Positions 34,481-43,740 of a stretch of 64,000 bases of DNA are shown piece by piece. Positions within the stretch are counted from its first letter, which is position 1. The number at the start of each line of letters is the position of its first letter. This stretch comes from G963669295 sp963669295 (GTDB lineage: Bacteria > Bacteroidota > Bacteroidia > Flavobacteriales_D > CALLUQ01): the NCBI GenBank assembly GCA_963669295.1, contig OY769938.1:5146001-5210000 (forward strand), given 5' to 3'. Position numbers and translations under genes: made by a program. The notes under the pieces are model-generated. The model was not told the DNA's origin, ran no database searches, and was given only the letters and a program-made list of their open reading frames with translations.

Positions 34481-36495
34481 GCCGTTTGATTTGGTATGGT
34501 TATAAAAAAGGTGGTTCCAATGTATTCTTCACTCTCGAAATGAATAGTTCCTCCCATTAAGTCGAGGTATTTTTTTACAATGTTTAACCCCAGTCCGGTG
34601 CCTTGAATGTTGGTAGAATTTCCGGCCCTAAAGAAGCGGTCAAACATGTGTTCTTTATCTTTATCAGGAATGCCAATACCACGGTCTTTCACCTCCATGT
34701 GTATTGTATCGTTTACCACAATGGTTAAATCGATGTTTTTATCTTCAGGAGAATACTTGATGGCATTGCTTAACAAGTTATGCAATATATTGCGCATGAT
34801 TTGGCTGTCGCAATTCCCCTGGCTTTCACCACTGTATTGCAATACGATTTGTTGGTTTTTTCTTGCTACAGTTTGCATTTCATCCACTACCTGTTCTACC
34901 AACTGTTGCAGGTTAAACAATTGAGGGATGTATTCCACCTTGCCTTCTTCCAGCTTGTCGAGCGATAGGAAATCGTTCAGAATTCCTGTTAGTGTATTTA
35001 CTGCCGATTTAATGCGGTTCACATGTTTCAGCCGTTTGGGCTCATCTTCCTGCTTTTGGTAACGCCCAATGAGCGAGGCCGAAGAAAGCACGGTGCTTAA
35101 AGGTGTTCTAAACTCGTGCGAGGCCATAGATACGAAGCGTGTTTTCAGTTCGCCCAGTTCTTTTTCCTTTTGCAATGCCTTTCGCATTTCATCGGCGGCC
35201 TTTTTTTGGTGGGTTACGTTTTGCTCCACCATCATAATTTGCTTGATTTCTCCAATCGTATTGGTCAACGGCACTGCTGTCATTTCATAGTACTGGTCGT
35301 TAGAACTCAGCTCAAACGTTTTGTTTTCGCCCTCAAATACTTGCTCCAATGCTGTTCTAACTTCATCAACCAATGTCTCCGGAATGCGATCAAGATAGGG
35401 TGTGCCAATAAGATTTTCGTTGGTTACGCCCAATTTATAGAGCTCCCTTCCTTCCACAAATACATAATTCAATTGACGATCGAACACATTGATGGTGCCG
35501 TTGGGAAAATTACGTGCAATGATGCTGTATAAACGTTGACTTTCACGCAATGCTTCGGTACGTTCTTCTACCCGCTTTTCGAGCTGCGCATTGAGGGAGT
35601 GCAGTTCTTCCTTTGCCTTTTTTTGTTGAATGGCCTCTCCTACCCATTCGGCCATGAGCTTGAGCAGTTCTTTTTCAGTAGAAGAAAAGGGCGTTGGTTT
35701 TGCTATAGAACTCACAAAGCTAATGGTGCCATATACTTGATGGTTCACATTGATGCGTGCTCCGATGTATGATTCTAATTTGGTGTTGACGTAACAAGGA
35801 TGCGCATTCCACCTCGATTCAGAGGCATGTTCAATATGCAAGGGTTCTTCGCGATGAATAATGTCGTAGCAATAGGTATGATCAAGCACCCTTACATCGC
35901 CTTTACGAATGCCTTCTATCCTTCCTACTACCTCTTCTACATGGTAATCATCGCCTTCTATACGAGCCAGTATGCCTGTTTCTAATCCAAACTGCAAGCT
36001 TCCAAACTCCAACAACTCAGCAATTTTTTCGTCAAACCCCAATGCCTGATTAGAGGTAATTTGGTGCATCGAACGCAACGCTATTTCTGTGCCCTTCAAT
36101 GCCTCCTCCATTTTGTTGCGTTCAGTAATGTCGGTAATCAAAGCCATTACAAACATTTCTCCATCGTTGTTAAAATGGTTCAGGCTAATTTCTACCGGAA
36201 AGTGAGTGCCATCTTTTTTACGGGCTTGCAAATTCATTCCCGACCCCATGTTTCTCTTTCGTGGCGATTTGGTATAATCGATCCGGTGTTGATGGTGGTT
36301 TTTTCGAACCGATTCAGGAATGAGTATTTCAATGGTGCTTCCCAGTAATTCTTCTTTTTCAAAACCAAACAACTCCTCTACTCTCGGGTTGGTTTCTACA
36401 ATTATCCCTTCTTTATTTACCAACACCAACCCTTCGCCTACCGACTCAAATAAGGTATGGTAAAAATGCTCTTGTAATTGGCCTCCTGCGCTCAT
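34477..36495 (-). CDS. PAS-GAF-PAS sensor histidine kinase
   Basis: 672 residues, no membrane segment, so a cytoplasmic sensor. PAS 1 at about 10-125 (VNKEGIIVETNPRVEELFGF, then ARKKDGTHFPVEISLN), GAF at about 145-300, a coiled coil, PAS 2 at about 325-440, HisKA with FVSMASHEFRTPLSTVL and HATPase_c with NLLSNAIKYSPE, VKDRGIGIPDKD and GTGLGLNIVKKY. Coupled to the receiver-Crp regulator. Small-molecule, redox or light sensing is possible through PAS/GAF; no chromophore Cys was identified. Confidence 0.93.
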   Translation of the reverse strand: MSAGGQLQEHFYHTLFESVGEGLVLVNKEGIIVETNPRVEELFGFEKEELLGSTIEILIPESVRKNHHQHRIDYTKSPRKRNMGSGMNLQARKKDGTHFPVEISLNHFNNDGEMFVMALITDITERNKMEEALKGTEIALRSMHQITSNQALGFDEKIAELLEFGSLQFGLETGILARIEGDDYHVEEVVGRIEGIRKGDVRVLDHTYCYDIIHREEPLHIEHASESRWNAHPCYVNTKLESYIGARINVNHQVYGTISFVSSIAKPTPFSSTEKELLKLMAEWVGEAIQQKKAKEELHSLNAQLEKRVEERTEALRESQRLYSIIARNFPNGTINVFDRQLNYVFVEGRELYKLGVTNENLIGTPYLDRIPETLVDEVRTALEQVFEGENKTFELSSNDQYYEMTAVPLTNTIGEIKQIMMVEQNVTHQKKAADEMRKALQKEKELGELKTRFVSMASHEFRTPLSTVLSSASLIGRYQKQEDEPKRLKHVNRIKSAVNTLTGILNDFLSLDKLEEGKVEYIPQLFNLQQLVEQVVDEMQTVARKNQQIVLQYSGESQGNCDSQIMRNILHNLLSNAIKYSPEDKNIDLTIVVNDTIHMEVKDRGIGIPDKDKEHMFDRFFRAGNSTNIQGTGLGLNIVKKYLDLMGGTIHFESEEYIGTTFFITIPNQTA

Positions 36496-36550
36496 TTACA
36501 TTACTCTTTTTAATGATACTAAGGTACATTGATTGCATCAGTTCAAAACA

Positions 36551-36562
36551 TGATGAAAGTCA
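36551..36562. promoter_or_regulatory. FNR-like box, imperfect
   Basis: TGAT-GAAA-GTCA in the divergent region between the kinase and the first UspA gene, one base off the TGATnnnnATCA dyad. Plausible site for the receiver-Crp regulator. Confidence 0.4.
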
Positions 36563-36658
36563 GTTTTTTGTTTGATTTCACTCATGGGTACTCCTCCCAT
36601 TCCTATAGAACTTTGTGACAACAATACTTTTTGAAGGTAACAATTAAAACCAATAATT

Positions 36659-37528
36659 ATGAAACGTATTTTAGTTCCCACCGATTTTTCGCCTTGCGCA
36701 CTACAGGCCACCAAAGTAGCTGCGGGTATCGCCAAAAAAACTGGCGCACGTTTATTCCTGTTGCACGTAGTGAATATGCCTATTACTTACGATAATGCCT
36801 CTATTCAATCGTATCAGGACACTAATGAAGGCTTGTTTATATTGAGTGTCATCAAAAAAAGGTTTGAAGAGTTGATGAATATGCCTTTCATGAAGGAGGT
36901 GAATGCAGTAGAAGCTATTCAGTTTGATGGCATTTACGAAACCATTGCCAAGCAAGCAGAAGACCACGATATGGATCTTATTGTAATGGGATCTCATGGC
37001 GCTGGAGGGTTAAAAGAGGTGTTTGTTGGTTCTAATACCGAGCGCATTATTCGCTTAGCAAAGTGCCCGGTGCTCACGGTTAAAAATGGCGTGGACCTGG
37101 AAATCAAAGACATTGCATTTGCTTCTAACTTTTATGGCGAAAACGACACTGTATTTAATAAGGTAAAAGATTTTGCCGATTTGTTTGGTGCGAAGTTACA
37201 CCTGGTAAAAATAATTACTGCTAATAAATTTGAAACAACAGCTTATAGCAAACGATTGATGGAAGACCTGGCCAAAGACTTCGGTCTTACCAATTACACC
37301 ATCAATGTATACAACGATAATACAGTAGAGGAAGGCATTCATCATTTTGCCCGCGATATTGATGCAGATCTTATTGCCATGACAACACACGGCCGTACAG
37401 GCATCGGGCATTTGCTGCATGGAAGTTATGCCGAAGATGTGGCCAATCACGCTACCAAACCGGTGTTGAGCTTTCAATTGGAACCTATTCCTATTGAGTA
37501 TGGGGTGATTTTCCCTAGCAACAAATAA
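36659..37528 (+). CDS. Tandem-domain universal stress protein (UspA family), 1
   Basis: 289 residues with two Usp domains. Domain 1 starts MKRILVPTDFSPCALQA and has the ATP-binding loop VMGSHGAGGLKEVFVGSNTERI; domain 2 starts DIAFASNFY and ends MTTHGRTGIGHLLHGSYAEDV, so both loops keep G-x2-G-x9-G-S. Divergent from the PAS-GAF kinase, and first of three in a row. Usp proteins help survival during starvation or respiratory stress. Confidence 0.92.
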   Translation: MKRILVPTDFSPCALQATKVAAGIAKKTGARLFLLHVVNMPITYDNASIQSYQDTNEGLFILSVIKKRFEELMNMPFMKEVNAVEAIQFDGIYETIAKQAEDHDMDLIVMGSHGAGGLKEVFVGSNTERIIRLAKCPVLTVKNGVDLEIKDIAFASNFYGENDTVFNKVKDFADLFGAKLHLVKIITANKFETTAYSKRLMEDLAKDFGLTNYTINVYNDNTVEEGIHHFARDIDADLIAMTTHGRTGIGHLLHGSYAEDVANHATKPVLSFQLEPIPIEYGVIFPSNK

Positions 37529-37531
37529 GTG

Positions 37532-37543
37532 TGATAAAAATCA
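37532..37543. promoter_or_regulatory. FNR-like box, perfect dyad
   Basis: TGAT-AAAA-ATCA, a perfect TGATnnnnATCA dyad 82 bp before the second UspA gene and 4 bp after the first. Matches the recognition pattern of the Crp/Fnr family. Confidence 0.6.
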
Positions 37544-37624
37544 TACTTACCCCTGATTATGCCCCTATGAAACCTAGTTGTTTCAAAAGAAATTTAACCC
37601 ATTGTTTTACAACAAAAAATTTGA

Positions 37625-38449
37625 GTGATGAAGACCATACTGTTGCCTACTGATTTTTCTGCCAACTCTAAAAATGCCATTCGATACGCTTTTGAATTTT
37701 GCAAAGGCACTGCTTGCCGGTTTATGCTGGTACAGGCATATCATGTAAATTATTATCCTTCCGATATTGTGGAGAGCATTGACGATGCACTTGCCACCTA
37801 TAAGCAACAACTACAAACCTTGCTGGATGAAATGCTCGCAGAGTTTCCTGAAGCCAAAGCATTCGAGTTTAAAGTAGAAGCCATTCCAGGATTTTTATCT
37901 GATGTAGTGAACCGCCTGGTAGAGCGCGAAAACCCTGACATGGTCATCATGGGTACTAAGGGGGCTAGTGGTTTGCCTGAAGTATTATTGGGCAGCAATG
38001 CCAGTGGGGTGATTAACAAAACCAAATGCCCGGTATTACTGGTCCCCGAAAATGCAACATACCGCACCCCCAGGCATATTGTGTTTGCCTCAGATCAAAA
38101 GGCCATGCACGACATACAACACCTGAATCCAATGGTTGCTATTGCCGATCAATTCAACGCTACGGTGCATGTGGTGCATGTATGCGAAGAGCACGAAACA
38201 CACCTCGTTGAAAAAGCCATTGAAGGGCTAAAATTAAATGAGTTTCTAGATGGGGTAGATCACGACTACCACGTGGTAGATGCCTATCGGGCAGTAGAAG
38301 GATTGGACCAATACCTGGAAACTCACAATGCCGATTTGCTTACCATGGTAACCCGTGAAAACAACTTTATTCAACAAATATTTCATAAGAGTGTTACCAA
38401 GCAAATGGCCCTTCACACCAAGGTGCCCCTACTGGCCTTACACGATTAA
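37625..38449 (+). CDS. Tandem-domain universal stress protein, 2
   Basis: 274 residues; domain 1 opens KTILLPTDFSANSKNAI and carries VIMGTKGASGLPEVLLGSNASGVI, a complete ATP-binding loop. Domain 2 (HIVFASDQKAM, ends DLLTMVTRENNFIQQIFHKSVTKQMA) lacks the glycine loop, so only the first half should bind ATP. Preceded by a perfect FNR-like box. Similar to the gene after it more than to the first. Confidence 0.92.
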   Translation: MMKTILLPTDFSANSKNAIRYAFEFCKGTACRFMLVQAYHVNYYPSDIVESIDDALATYKQQLQTLLDEMLAEFPEAKAFEFKVEAIPGFLSDVVNRLVERENPDMVIMGTKGASGLPEVLLGSNASGVINKTKCPVLLVPENATYRTPRHIVFASDQKAMHDIQHLNPMVAIADQFNATVHVVHVCEEHETHLVEKAIEGLKLNEFLDGVDHDYHVVDAYRAVEGLDQYLETHNADLLTMVTRENNFIQQIFHKSVTKQMALHTKVPLLALHD

Positions 38450-38472
38450 TACGAACTACCAAAACACAACCA

Positions 38473-39270
38473 ATGAAAAGAATTCTAGTTCCAACTGATT
38501 TTTCTGAGCCTGCTTATCATGCGCTGGAATATGCCTTGCGGCTAGGTGAAAAAATGGGGTTCGGCATTACCATATGCCATGCCTATAGCATTCCATATGC
38601 CGGTGCCAGTTCTTTAATTTCCATCAACGATATTTTAGAGAAACGCGCTAAAGAAGATTTGGCAGCATTAAAGGCCAAAGTGCAAAAACAACCCGAATAC
38701 AAATCCATTGATATTCATTACGAAAGTCAGTTTGGAAGTGTGGCAGATGTAGTACAATCGATGCTTGCTCGTACCGAACATCGTTTTGTAATTATGGGAA
38801 CACGCGGAGCCAGTGGTTTAAAGGGTACACTGTTGGGCAGTAATGCTTCTGCTGTCATGAAGAAGGCAAAGTGTCCGGTGCTGGCCATTCCTGAGCATGC
38901 CAATTTTGAAATTCCTAAGCGCATTGTAATTGCTTCCGACCTTTCAGGAAAAATCGATGCCGATTCGTTGGAAGTGTTAACGGAAATTACTCGAGTTTTT
39001 GATAGTGAGGTTGATGTGGTAAACATAAAACACCCTAAAGATGCCGCAACCGTAGCCACGCCTGGCGAAGGGTTAAGCGGTTATACCTATCATCAGTTGG
39101 AGCACGAAGATGTGGAAGAAGGCATACAGCTCTTCATCCAACAGCAGGAAGCTAATTTACTGGTAATGGTAAAACACAGGTACAATTTCCTTGAACGATT
39201 ATTGCGCCATAGTGTAACTAAAGACATGACGCTTCATACCAAAATGCCATTGCTCATCTTACATGGGTAA
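38473..39270 (+). CDS. Tandem-domain universal stress protein, 3
   Basis: 265 residues; MKRILVPTDFSEPAYHAL opens domain 1, with FVIMGTRGASGLKGTLLGSNASAVM as the nucleotide loop. Domain 2 (RIVIASDLSGK, ends LLVMVKHRYNFLERLLRHSVTKDMTLHTKMPLLIL) lacks the loop, as in copy 2, so copies 2 and 3 derive from one duplication. 23 bp after copy 2, same transcript. Confidence 0.92.
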   Translation: MKRILVPTDFSEPAYHALEYALRLGEKMGFGITICHAYSIPYAGASSLISINDILEKRAKEDLAALKAKVQKQPEYKSIDIHYESQFGSVADVVQSMLARTEHRFVIMGTRGASGLKGTLLGSNASAVMKKAKCPVLAIPEHANFEIPKRIVIASDLSGKIDADSLEVLTEITRVFDSEVDVVNIKHPKDAATVATPGEGLSGYTYHQLEHEDVEEGIQLFIQQQEANLLVMVKHRYNFLERLLRHSVTKDMTLHTKMPLLILHG

Positions 39271-39499
39271 AGCCATGAAAAAAGGCTTTGCAGCATGGTA
39301 TCGCAATAAAATGGAACGCCTCAATGGGTGGGACATGGCGATGGTAAAGCTTGCTGTAGCTGGTTTTGTACTACTTGTTGCCAAGTTTTGGAGCAATATT
39401 TTAAGCCTCGATTGGTATTGGTACTTGCTACTTTTTATTGTGCCCTATGCATGGGTGCTGTTCAAAATGTTTGTACACATACGCATCATGCCTGAATAG
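39263..39499 (+). CDS. Small membrane protein after the UspA genes
   Basis: 78 residues, overlapping the third UspA stop by 8 bp (a second ATG at 39275 is possible). A basic N-terminus (MKKGFAAWYRNKMERLNGW) precedes two closely spaced membrane segments (LAVAGFVLLVAKFW, WYWYLLLFIVPYAWVLFKM). Unknown; co-expression with the stress genes is likely. Confidence 0.7.
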   Translation: MGKAMKKGFAAWYRNKMERLNGWDMAMVKLAVAGFVLLVAKFWSNILSLDWYWYLLLFIVPYAWVLFKMFVHIRIMPE

Positions 39500-39500
39500 G

Positions 39501-39977
39501 CTATGGTTTTCTTGCCTTACCTACTACACCACATCCTGAAAGAAAGGTAGCCCCATTCAATACCAGGAATGCGGAATAATGGGGCGGTTCTTCAGCACTG
39601 CTGTAGCCGCACCCCCCTAATTTCAGCAATACGCTGTCTCTATCCAGTACTTCGTATTTATTTTCAAGATGTACTACCAGCATGGCTGTAGCACTGTCGG
39701 AAATCAATTGAAAATATTGGGCATACCCACAAGCACTCCCTCCCGGGCAATTGGAACGAATAACCCGCATGGGCATTAATCCATTGTATTCCAACAAAGC
39801 CGAATCGCCATTTATTGTAAGGTGCCAGGCTGGCTCAGAGCCTCCTCCTTGAAATGCTTCAATTTTGTGCTCATCGGTATAGGCCAATTGCTTTGCACGA
39901 TCGTTAATTTGGTGTTCTTGCTGCGCCCATAAGGTTATGCTTAATGTAGCCAATAAGAGTGTTGCCAGTACTTTCAT
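39501..39977 (-). CDS. Secreted COG3650-like protein
   Basis: 158 residues with signal peptide MKVLATLLLATLSITLWAQ. FQGGGSEPAWHLTINGDSALLEY and the closing LNGATFLSGCGV with an inner GGCGYSS fit the small COG3650-type envelope proteins (xGxEPxW start, GCG end). Cys pairs suggest disulfides. Overlaps the start of its neighbour's stop by 4 bp (ATGA-like coupling with 39974). Confidence 0.65.
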   Translation of the reverse strand: MKVLATLLLATLSITLWAQQEHQINDRAKQLAYTDEHKIEAFQGGGSEPAWHLTINGDSALLEYNGLMPMRVIRSNCPGGSACGYAQYFQLISDSATAMLVVHLENKYEVLDRDSVLLKLGGCGYSSAEEPPHYSAFLVLNGATFLSGCGVVGKARKP

Positions 39978-41074
39978 GTGGTTGGTTTTATTGCTGCTTT
40001 AAATCGTTTCCAATGCTCGTCACTTACTTCGCCAAACAAAGATACGCCCCCTGCCCCATTCTCCAGTGCAAATTTCACTCCATTTTCTAAATCGGTAGGT
40101 TGAGGCAGGTCAGGAAGATACAGGCCTGCATACAATGGGAATTTACCATTAAGTGCCGTTACTCCTTCGTTTACCGCTGTCCCAATCCAAGGAACATCTT
40201 CTTCATAAAACCCCTGGTATACCATGGGGAAGATCATGTCTAAATTCCACTGCAGCCAATCCTGGCGCACCAGCTTTTTAGCAATGGATGGGGTTGGAAA
40301 TACTGCTGCCGATACCACTTTGTTTTTAGCATGTACCTCTGCCGATAACCGGTTTACCAATTGGGTTACTGTATCGTAGCGGTATTGTAGCCATTGTTGA
40401 TTGCCTGGAGGGTTGAACAACTCTTTGGGGTCTACTCCTTCTTTTGCCTTAAATTTTTCGCGGCATACCTCGCAATAACAAAAGTCGAATGCCGGCAACT
40501 CTTCGGTTTGCACCAGGTCGTACTTTTCCCACAACGCACTGGGCAATATCACATCGCAGTAGCGCACATAATCAAGGTGAATACCATCGATGTAATCTTT
40601 TTGCAAATACCCATCTACTACTCCACTAATGTAATCTTGTACTGCTGGTCGCGAAGGGCAAAGCCAACGGTAATAGTCTACATAAGGTGGGGCATCCACA
40701 CACGATTCTCCCTTGCGGTTAATGCTATACCATTCGGGGTGTTGCTCCATCATCTCTCCCCTGTTTAGGGTCCACATCCACACGTGGGCTTCCAGTCCTT
40801 CGTATTTTGCTTGCGTATAGTTGCGTTCATCATCACCACTTATTAGCACCCCTGTAACGCCCATTGATTTCAACGTGCGAAACCGCTCTTGCAATACTGT
40901 ATTGCCCGCTTCTTTATCGGCATGCATCCACACCCAGCATTTATAGGGGTGGGTAAATTGTTCTTCTCCAGCACAAGCTTGAAACAATAAGCTGCTGCTG
41001 GTAAAGCCAATGCCCAGCACTCCCATTTTTTTTAAGAAGTCTCTGCGCTGTTCGGTCATTGCCTGGTCATCCAT
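39974..41074 (-). CDS. Glycoside hydrolase family 10-like protein with Tat-like leader
   Basis: 366 residues. The leader QRRDFLKKMGVLGIGFTSSSLLFQAC has the twin-Arg pattern plus a lipobox-like end, so it may be a Tat-exported lipoprotein. The body reads as a TIM barrel of the GH10-like/DUF187-like group: VTGVLISGDDERN, YRWLCPSRPAVQDYISG, YIDGIHLDYVRYCD (an acidic IHLDYVR strand), VSAAVFPTPS and FPLYAGLYLPD. Likely acts on polysaccharides at the cell surface. It overlaps the CBM9-like gene by 19 bp. Confidence 0.8.
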   Translation of the reverse strand: MDDQAMTEQRRDFLKKMGVLGIGFTSSSLLFQACAGEEQFTHPYKCWVWMHADKEAGNTVLQERFRTLKSMGVTGVLISGDDERNYTQAKYEGLEAHVWMWTLNRGEMMEQHPEWYSINRKGESCVDAPPYVDYYRWLCPSRPAVQDYISGVVDGYLQKDYIDGIHLDYVRYCDVILPSALWEKYDLVQTEELPAFDFCYCEVCREKFKAKEGVDPKELFNPPGNQQWLQYRYDTVTQLVNRLSAEVHAKNKVVSAAVFPTPSIAKKLVRQDWLQWNLDMIFPMVYQGFYEEDVPWIGTAVNEGVTALNGKFPLYAGLYLPDLPQPTDLENGVKFALENGAGGVSLFGEVSDEHWKRFKAAIKPTT

Positions 41075-42153
41075 ATTCTACTTTCGTTATTAATGTGCCA
41101 TACGGTACTATCGGTTGTTGCAGTTATTTCGTAGCTGCCTCCGTTTGTACTTATATTGGTAGCCCATGTCTTTCCGCCACATTGCACTTCATCTAACCCC
41201 AAATCGCCCAACGTACTGGCGTAAGTTTTATGTGCTTTAAAATAATCATTTTGACGGTAGTACAGCTGCCGCAATGCCCATTTTACTTCTTCTTGCTGTA
41301 GGTGTATCAACTCTTCTCTACCATGTGCTTCCTGGTAGTTCGAAAATAAAATGATGCCCCACTTTTCGGGATAATGCATATTGATCAACCCTTGTGGCGA
41401 CCATACCCAATTGTGTTCTGGCAATCGTTTTCCTGCTGTATCGGTGCGCACAATGTATTGCCCATCCACCACATCGGTATCCCATTGCACCCGCGAAAAG
41501 TTAATGTGCCATTGCGTGCCAGGCTGGGGTAGCTTTGGCCGATAATGGTGCACCAACGACAGCAGTGGAATGGCCATTTCTACCTGCCAGGTGCTGTCTA
41601 CATCGGTAGGGTTATTGAGTGTTCCATTGATGTGTATTCCGCACCGCAAGCCTTCTACATCCCAATCCATTACCATGGGACCGCCATTGCGGTAGGGTTT
41701 TACCAGCATGAGGTCGAAAATGGTGTTGAGGGCATTGACTTCAATTTCCAGGTAGTTGTGGGTATCGCCATCAGGATCAATAAACACTTCAAAATCGTTG
41801 TCGCGGTAAATGATGGCGTCAGGTGTGGTGAGCGAAGCCCATACATGTGGTTCTTCCATCACAGCAGCAATGTACAGGTAGTTGTTATCCCACAACATTT
41901 TTACTTGTGTGTGGTAGGTAGGTGCTGGCATGTGTGCTCCCTCAATGTCGATGAACGGCTTGCTATATGGGGCATTGCTCCACGATGCTTCGTCTAACCG
42001 TCCGTCGCACACAATGCTATCAGAAGCCTGGTATACCATGTATGTTTCGGGGGCTTCCCATGGGGTTAAGGGCACCACCTCTACCTCGGGAACTTCAGCC
42101 TCATAAGTACATCCTACCCATGCAATGGGTATAAGTAATAGCAGTAGTCGCAT
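41056..42153 (-). CDS. CBM9-like carbohydrate-binding lipoprotein
   Basis: 365 residues from the ATG at 42153, chosen because MRLLLLLIPIAWVGC is then a lipoprotein signal. CBM9-type beta sandwich: CDGRLDEASWSNAPY, VKMLWDNNYLYIAAVMEEPHVWA, IYRDNDFEVFIDPDGDTHNYLEIEVNALNTI and HINFSRVQW. Usually found in secreted glycan-degrading proteins of Bacteroidota. Coupled with the GH10-like gene, so the two probably bind and cut the same glycan. Divergent from 42221. Confidence 0.85.
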   Translation of the reverse strand: MRLLLLLIPIAWVGCTYEAEVPEVEVVPLTPWEAPETYMVYQASDSIVCDGRLDEASWSNAPYSKPFIDIEGAHMPAPTYHTQVKMLWDNNYLYIAAVMEEPHVWASLTTPDAIIYRDNDFEVFIDPDGDTHNYLEIEVNALNTIFDLMLVKPYRNGGPMVMDWDVEGLRCGIHINGTLNNPTDVDSTWQVEMAIPLLSLVHHYRPKLPQPGTQWHINFSRVQWDTDVVDGQYIVRTDTAGKRLPEHNWVWSPQGLINMHYPEKWGIILFSNYQEAHGREELIHLQQEEVKWALRQLYYRQNDYFKAHKTYASTLGDLGLDEVQCGGKTWATNISTNGGSYEITATTDSTVWHINNESRIWMTRQ

Positions 42154-42220
42154 ACACGCAGTTGAGGCAATAAATTTAATCATTTTTGAACCTGTTGGAA
42201 GCACACGTGTACAGAAAGGC

Positions 42221-42682
42221 ATGAAAACAATGATGATCGCCTTATTATTACTACTCAGTAGTCTGGTACAAGCACAACCCATTCAAATTACCAGCAATGC
42301 GGTACACTCTGTTTATGGTGGTCCCCCAGGCAGTGGTGTTACTTCTACCCACTCATGGTTGTTGATAGCCAACAATAACGATGTACAAATCAATGGCCTA
42401 TTGCAGCCTACCGATGAAGGTTATGCGCAGTTAAACTTAAAGCAAGGCGACATTTTAGCGGTATCCATCACCTCTTACCTTCCTTACGATGAAGGCTGCG
42501 GAGCAAGCTCAAAGTCGGAGCACACTTCCATTTGGGTGAACGGTGTAGCCGTGGTGCTGGAACAATTCAACGTGCCTATACTTAACGACCCTAAGCATCA
42601 TTTTGTGAGCTATTCTTTTCAAGGAACAACCGCTTCCATAGAGTTTCCAGCCGTGGTAGAAACGTTTATAGCCATGCCCTAA
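42221..42682 (+). CDS. Secreted protein of unknown function
   Basis: 153 residues from the ATG at 42221, preceded by AGAAAGGC, one of the better ribosome-binding sites here; upstream open frame is antisense to the CBM9-like gene. Signal peptide MKTMMIALLLLLSSLVQAQ. The mature beta-rich part (HSVYGGPPGSGVTSTHSWLLIANN, DILAVSITSYLPYDEGCG, SIEFPAVVETFIAMP) is unrecognised. Confidence 0.7.
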   Translation: MKTMMIALLLLLSSLVQAQPIQITSNAVHSVYGGPPGSGVTSTHSWLLIANNNDVQINGLLQPTDEGYAQLNLKQGDILAVSITSYLPYDEGCGASSKSEHTSIWVNGVAVVLEQFNVPILNDPKHHFVSYSFQGTTASIEFPAVVETFIAMP

Positions 42683-42827
42683 TTTCATTCACATACTTAT
42701 TTTACCCACCCAACCTTTCTTTTCCTTATTTCATCCTTACTATTAGGTGTTTCGTGTAAAGCACGCCTTTACCATACACTTTTTGCGCCTGCTTTAAGTT
42801 AATTTTAGAAACGGCTAACAACAAAGG

Positions 42828-43271
42828 ATGAAGACAAAAATCACTACCCTCATATTGGTGTTTGCAAGCACTGTTTTTGCTACGCTTCCCGGTTGTGAAA
42901 AGGAGCGTGAAGACAACGAATTGCTGATCAGCTCGTTCGGTGAAGACGAAAGCCATCACCGCACCGAAAATTGCATGAATTGCCATTATTCAGAAGGCAA
43001 TGCCGATGGTTGGTTTACGGTAGCGGGTACTGCACTGGGTGGTAACCAAATAACCGTAGAGTTGTTCGACCATGCCATGCGCCCCATAAAGGTGCTGGAG
43101 GTAGACGACATCTATAACTTTTACACCACCGAGTCGGTAGATTTTAGCGGGGGATTGCGGGTTGGTGTTCGCAACCAAAATGGAACTATTGAAATGATGG
43201 AAGACAAAATATATTACGGGGCCTGCAATCAATGCCATGGCCATACCACTTCTACCATTAGTGTAGATTAA
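42828..43271 (+). CDS. Diheme c-type cytochrome lipoprotein
   Basis: 147 residues with lipobox FATLPGC (Cys 23). Two CxxCH heme sites: ENCMNCH near residue 48 and GACNQCH near residue 136, with a beta-sandwich-like domain between (GNQITVELFDHAMRPIKVLEV). The spacing leaves the two hemes at the ends of the sandwich. Electron-transfer protein on the periplasmic side, first gene of the redox operon. Confidence 0.85.
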   Translation: MKTKITTLILVFASTVFATLPGCEKEREDNELLISSFGEDESHHRTENCMNCHYSEGNADGWFTVAGTALGGNQITVELFDHAMRPIKVLEVDDIYNFYTTESVDFSGGLRVGVRNQNGTIEMMEDKIYYGACNQCHGHTTSTISVD

Positions 43272-43281
43272 ACTAAAACAG

Positions 43282-43740
43282 ATGAAACGTACCACTTTAT
43301 TCATTGTATTGATGCTTGCCTTTTACAGCGCTTTTCCACAGGAAAATCATTGGTTAACGAATTACGACGATGCCGTTGCTACGGCAAAGAAAGAAGGGAA
43401 AAACCTACTGATCAGCTTTTCGGGCTCAGATTGGTGCAACAACTGCATGCGATTAGAGCAAGATTTGTTTGAACAACAAGCCTTTATCGACTTTGCAAAG
43501 CAAGAACTGGTATTGCTACAATTGGATTTTCCAGCCAGGAAAAAGAACAAGCTTTCGCCAGCGCAAACCAAACACAACGAGGCACTGGCCGAGCGATTCA
43601 ATAAAAAAGGGGCGTTCCCTACCGTACTCATGGTAAATGCCGATGGCAAGGTGGTAGGGAAAATGAAACACCCAGGCACATTGGCCGATTACATGAGTCA
43701 TTTAAAAGCACTGAATCAAAAAACTGAAAAAACGAACTGA
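43282..43740 (+). CDS. Thioredoxin-fold protein, CxxC active site
   Basis: 152 residues with signal peptide MKRTTLFIVLMLAFYSAFPQ. NLLISFSGSDWCNNCMRLE holds the CNNC active site, and GAFPTVLMVNADGKVVGKM has the cis-Pro. Looks like a periplasmic disulfide reductase of the DUF255/thioredoxin_7 style. It could maintain CxxCH or other Cys in the neighbours. Its stop overlaps the ATG of apbE. Confidence 0.88.
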   Translation: MKRTTLFIVLMLAFYSAFPQENHWLTNYDDAVATAKKEGKNLLISFSGSDWCNNCMRLEQDLFEQQAFIDFAKQELVLLQLDFPARKKNKLSPAQTKHNEALAERFNKKGAFPTVLMVNADGKVVGKMKHPGTLADYMSHLKALNQKTEKTN

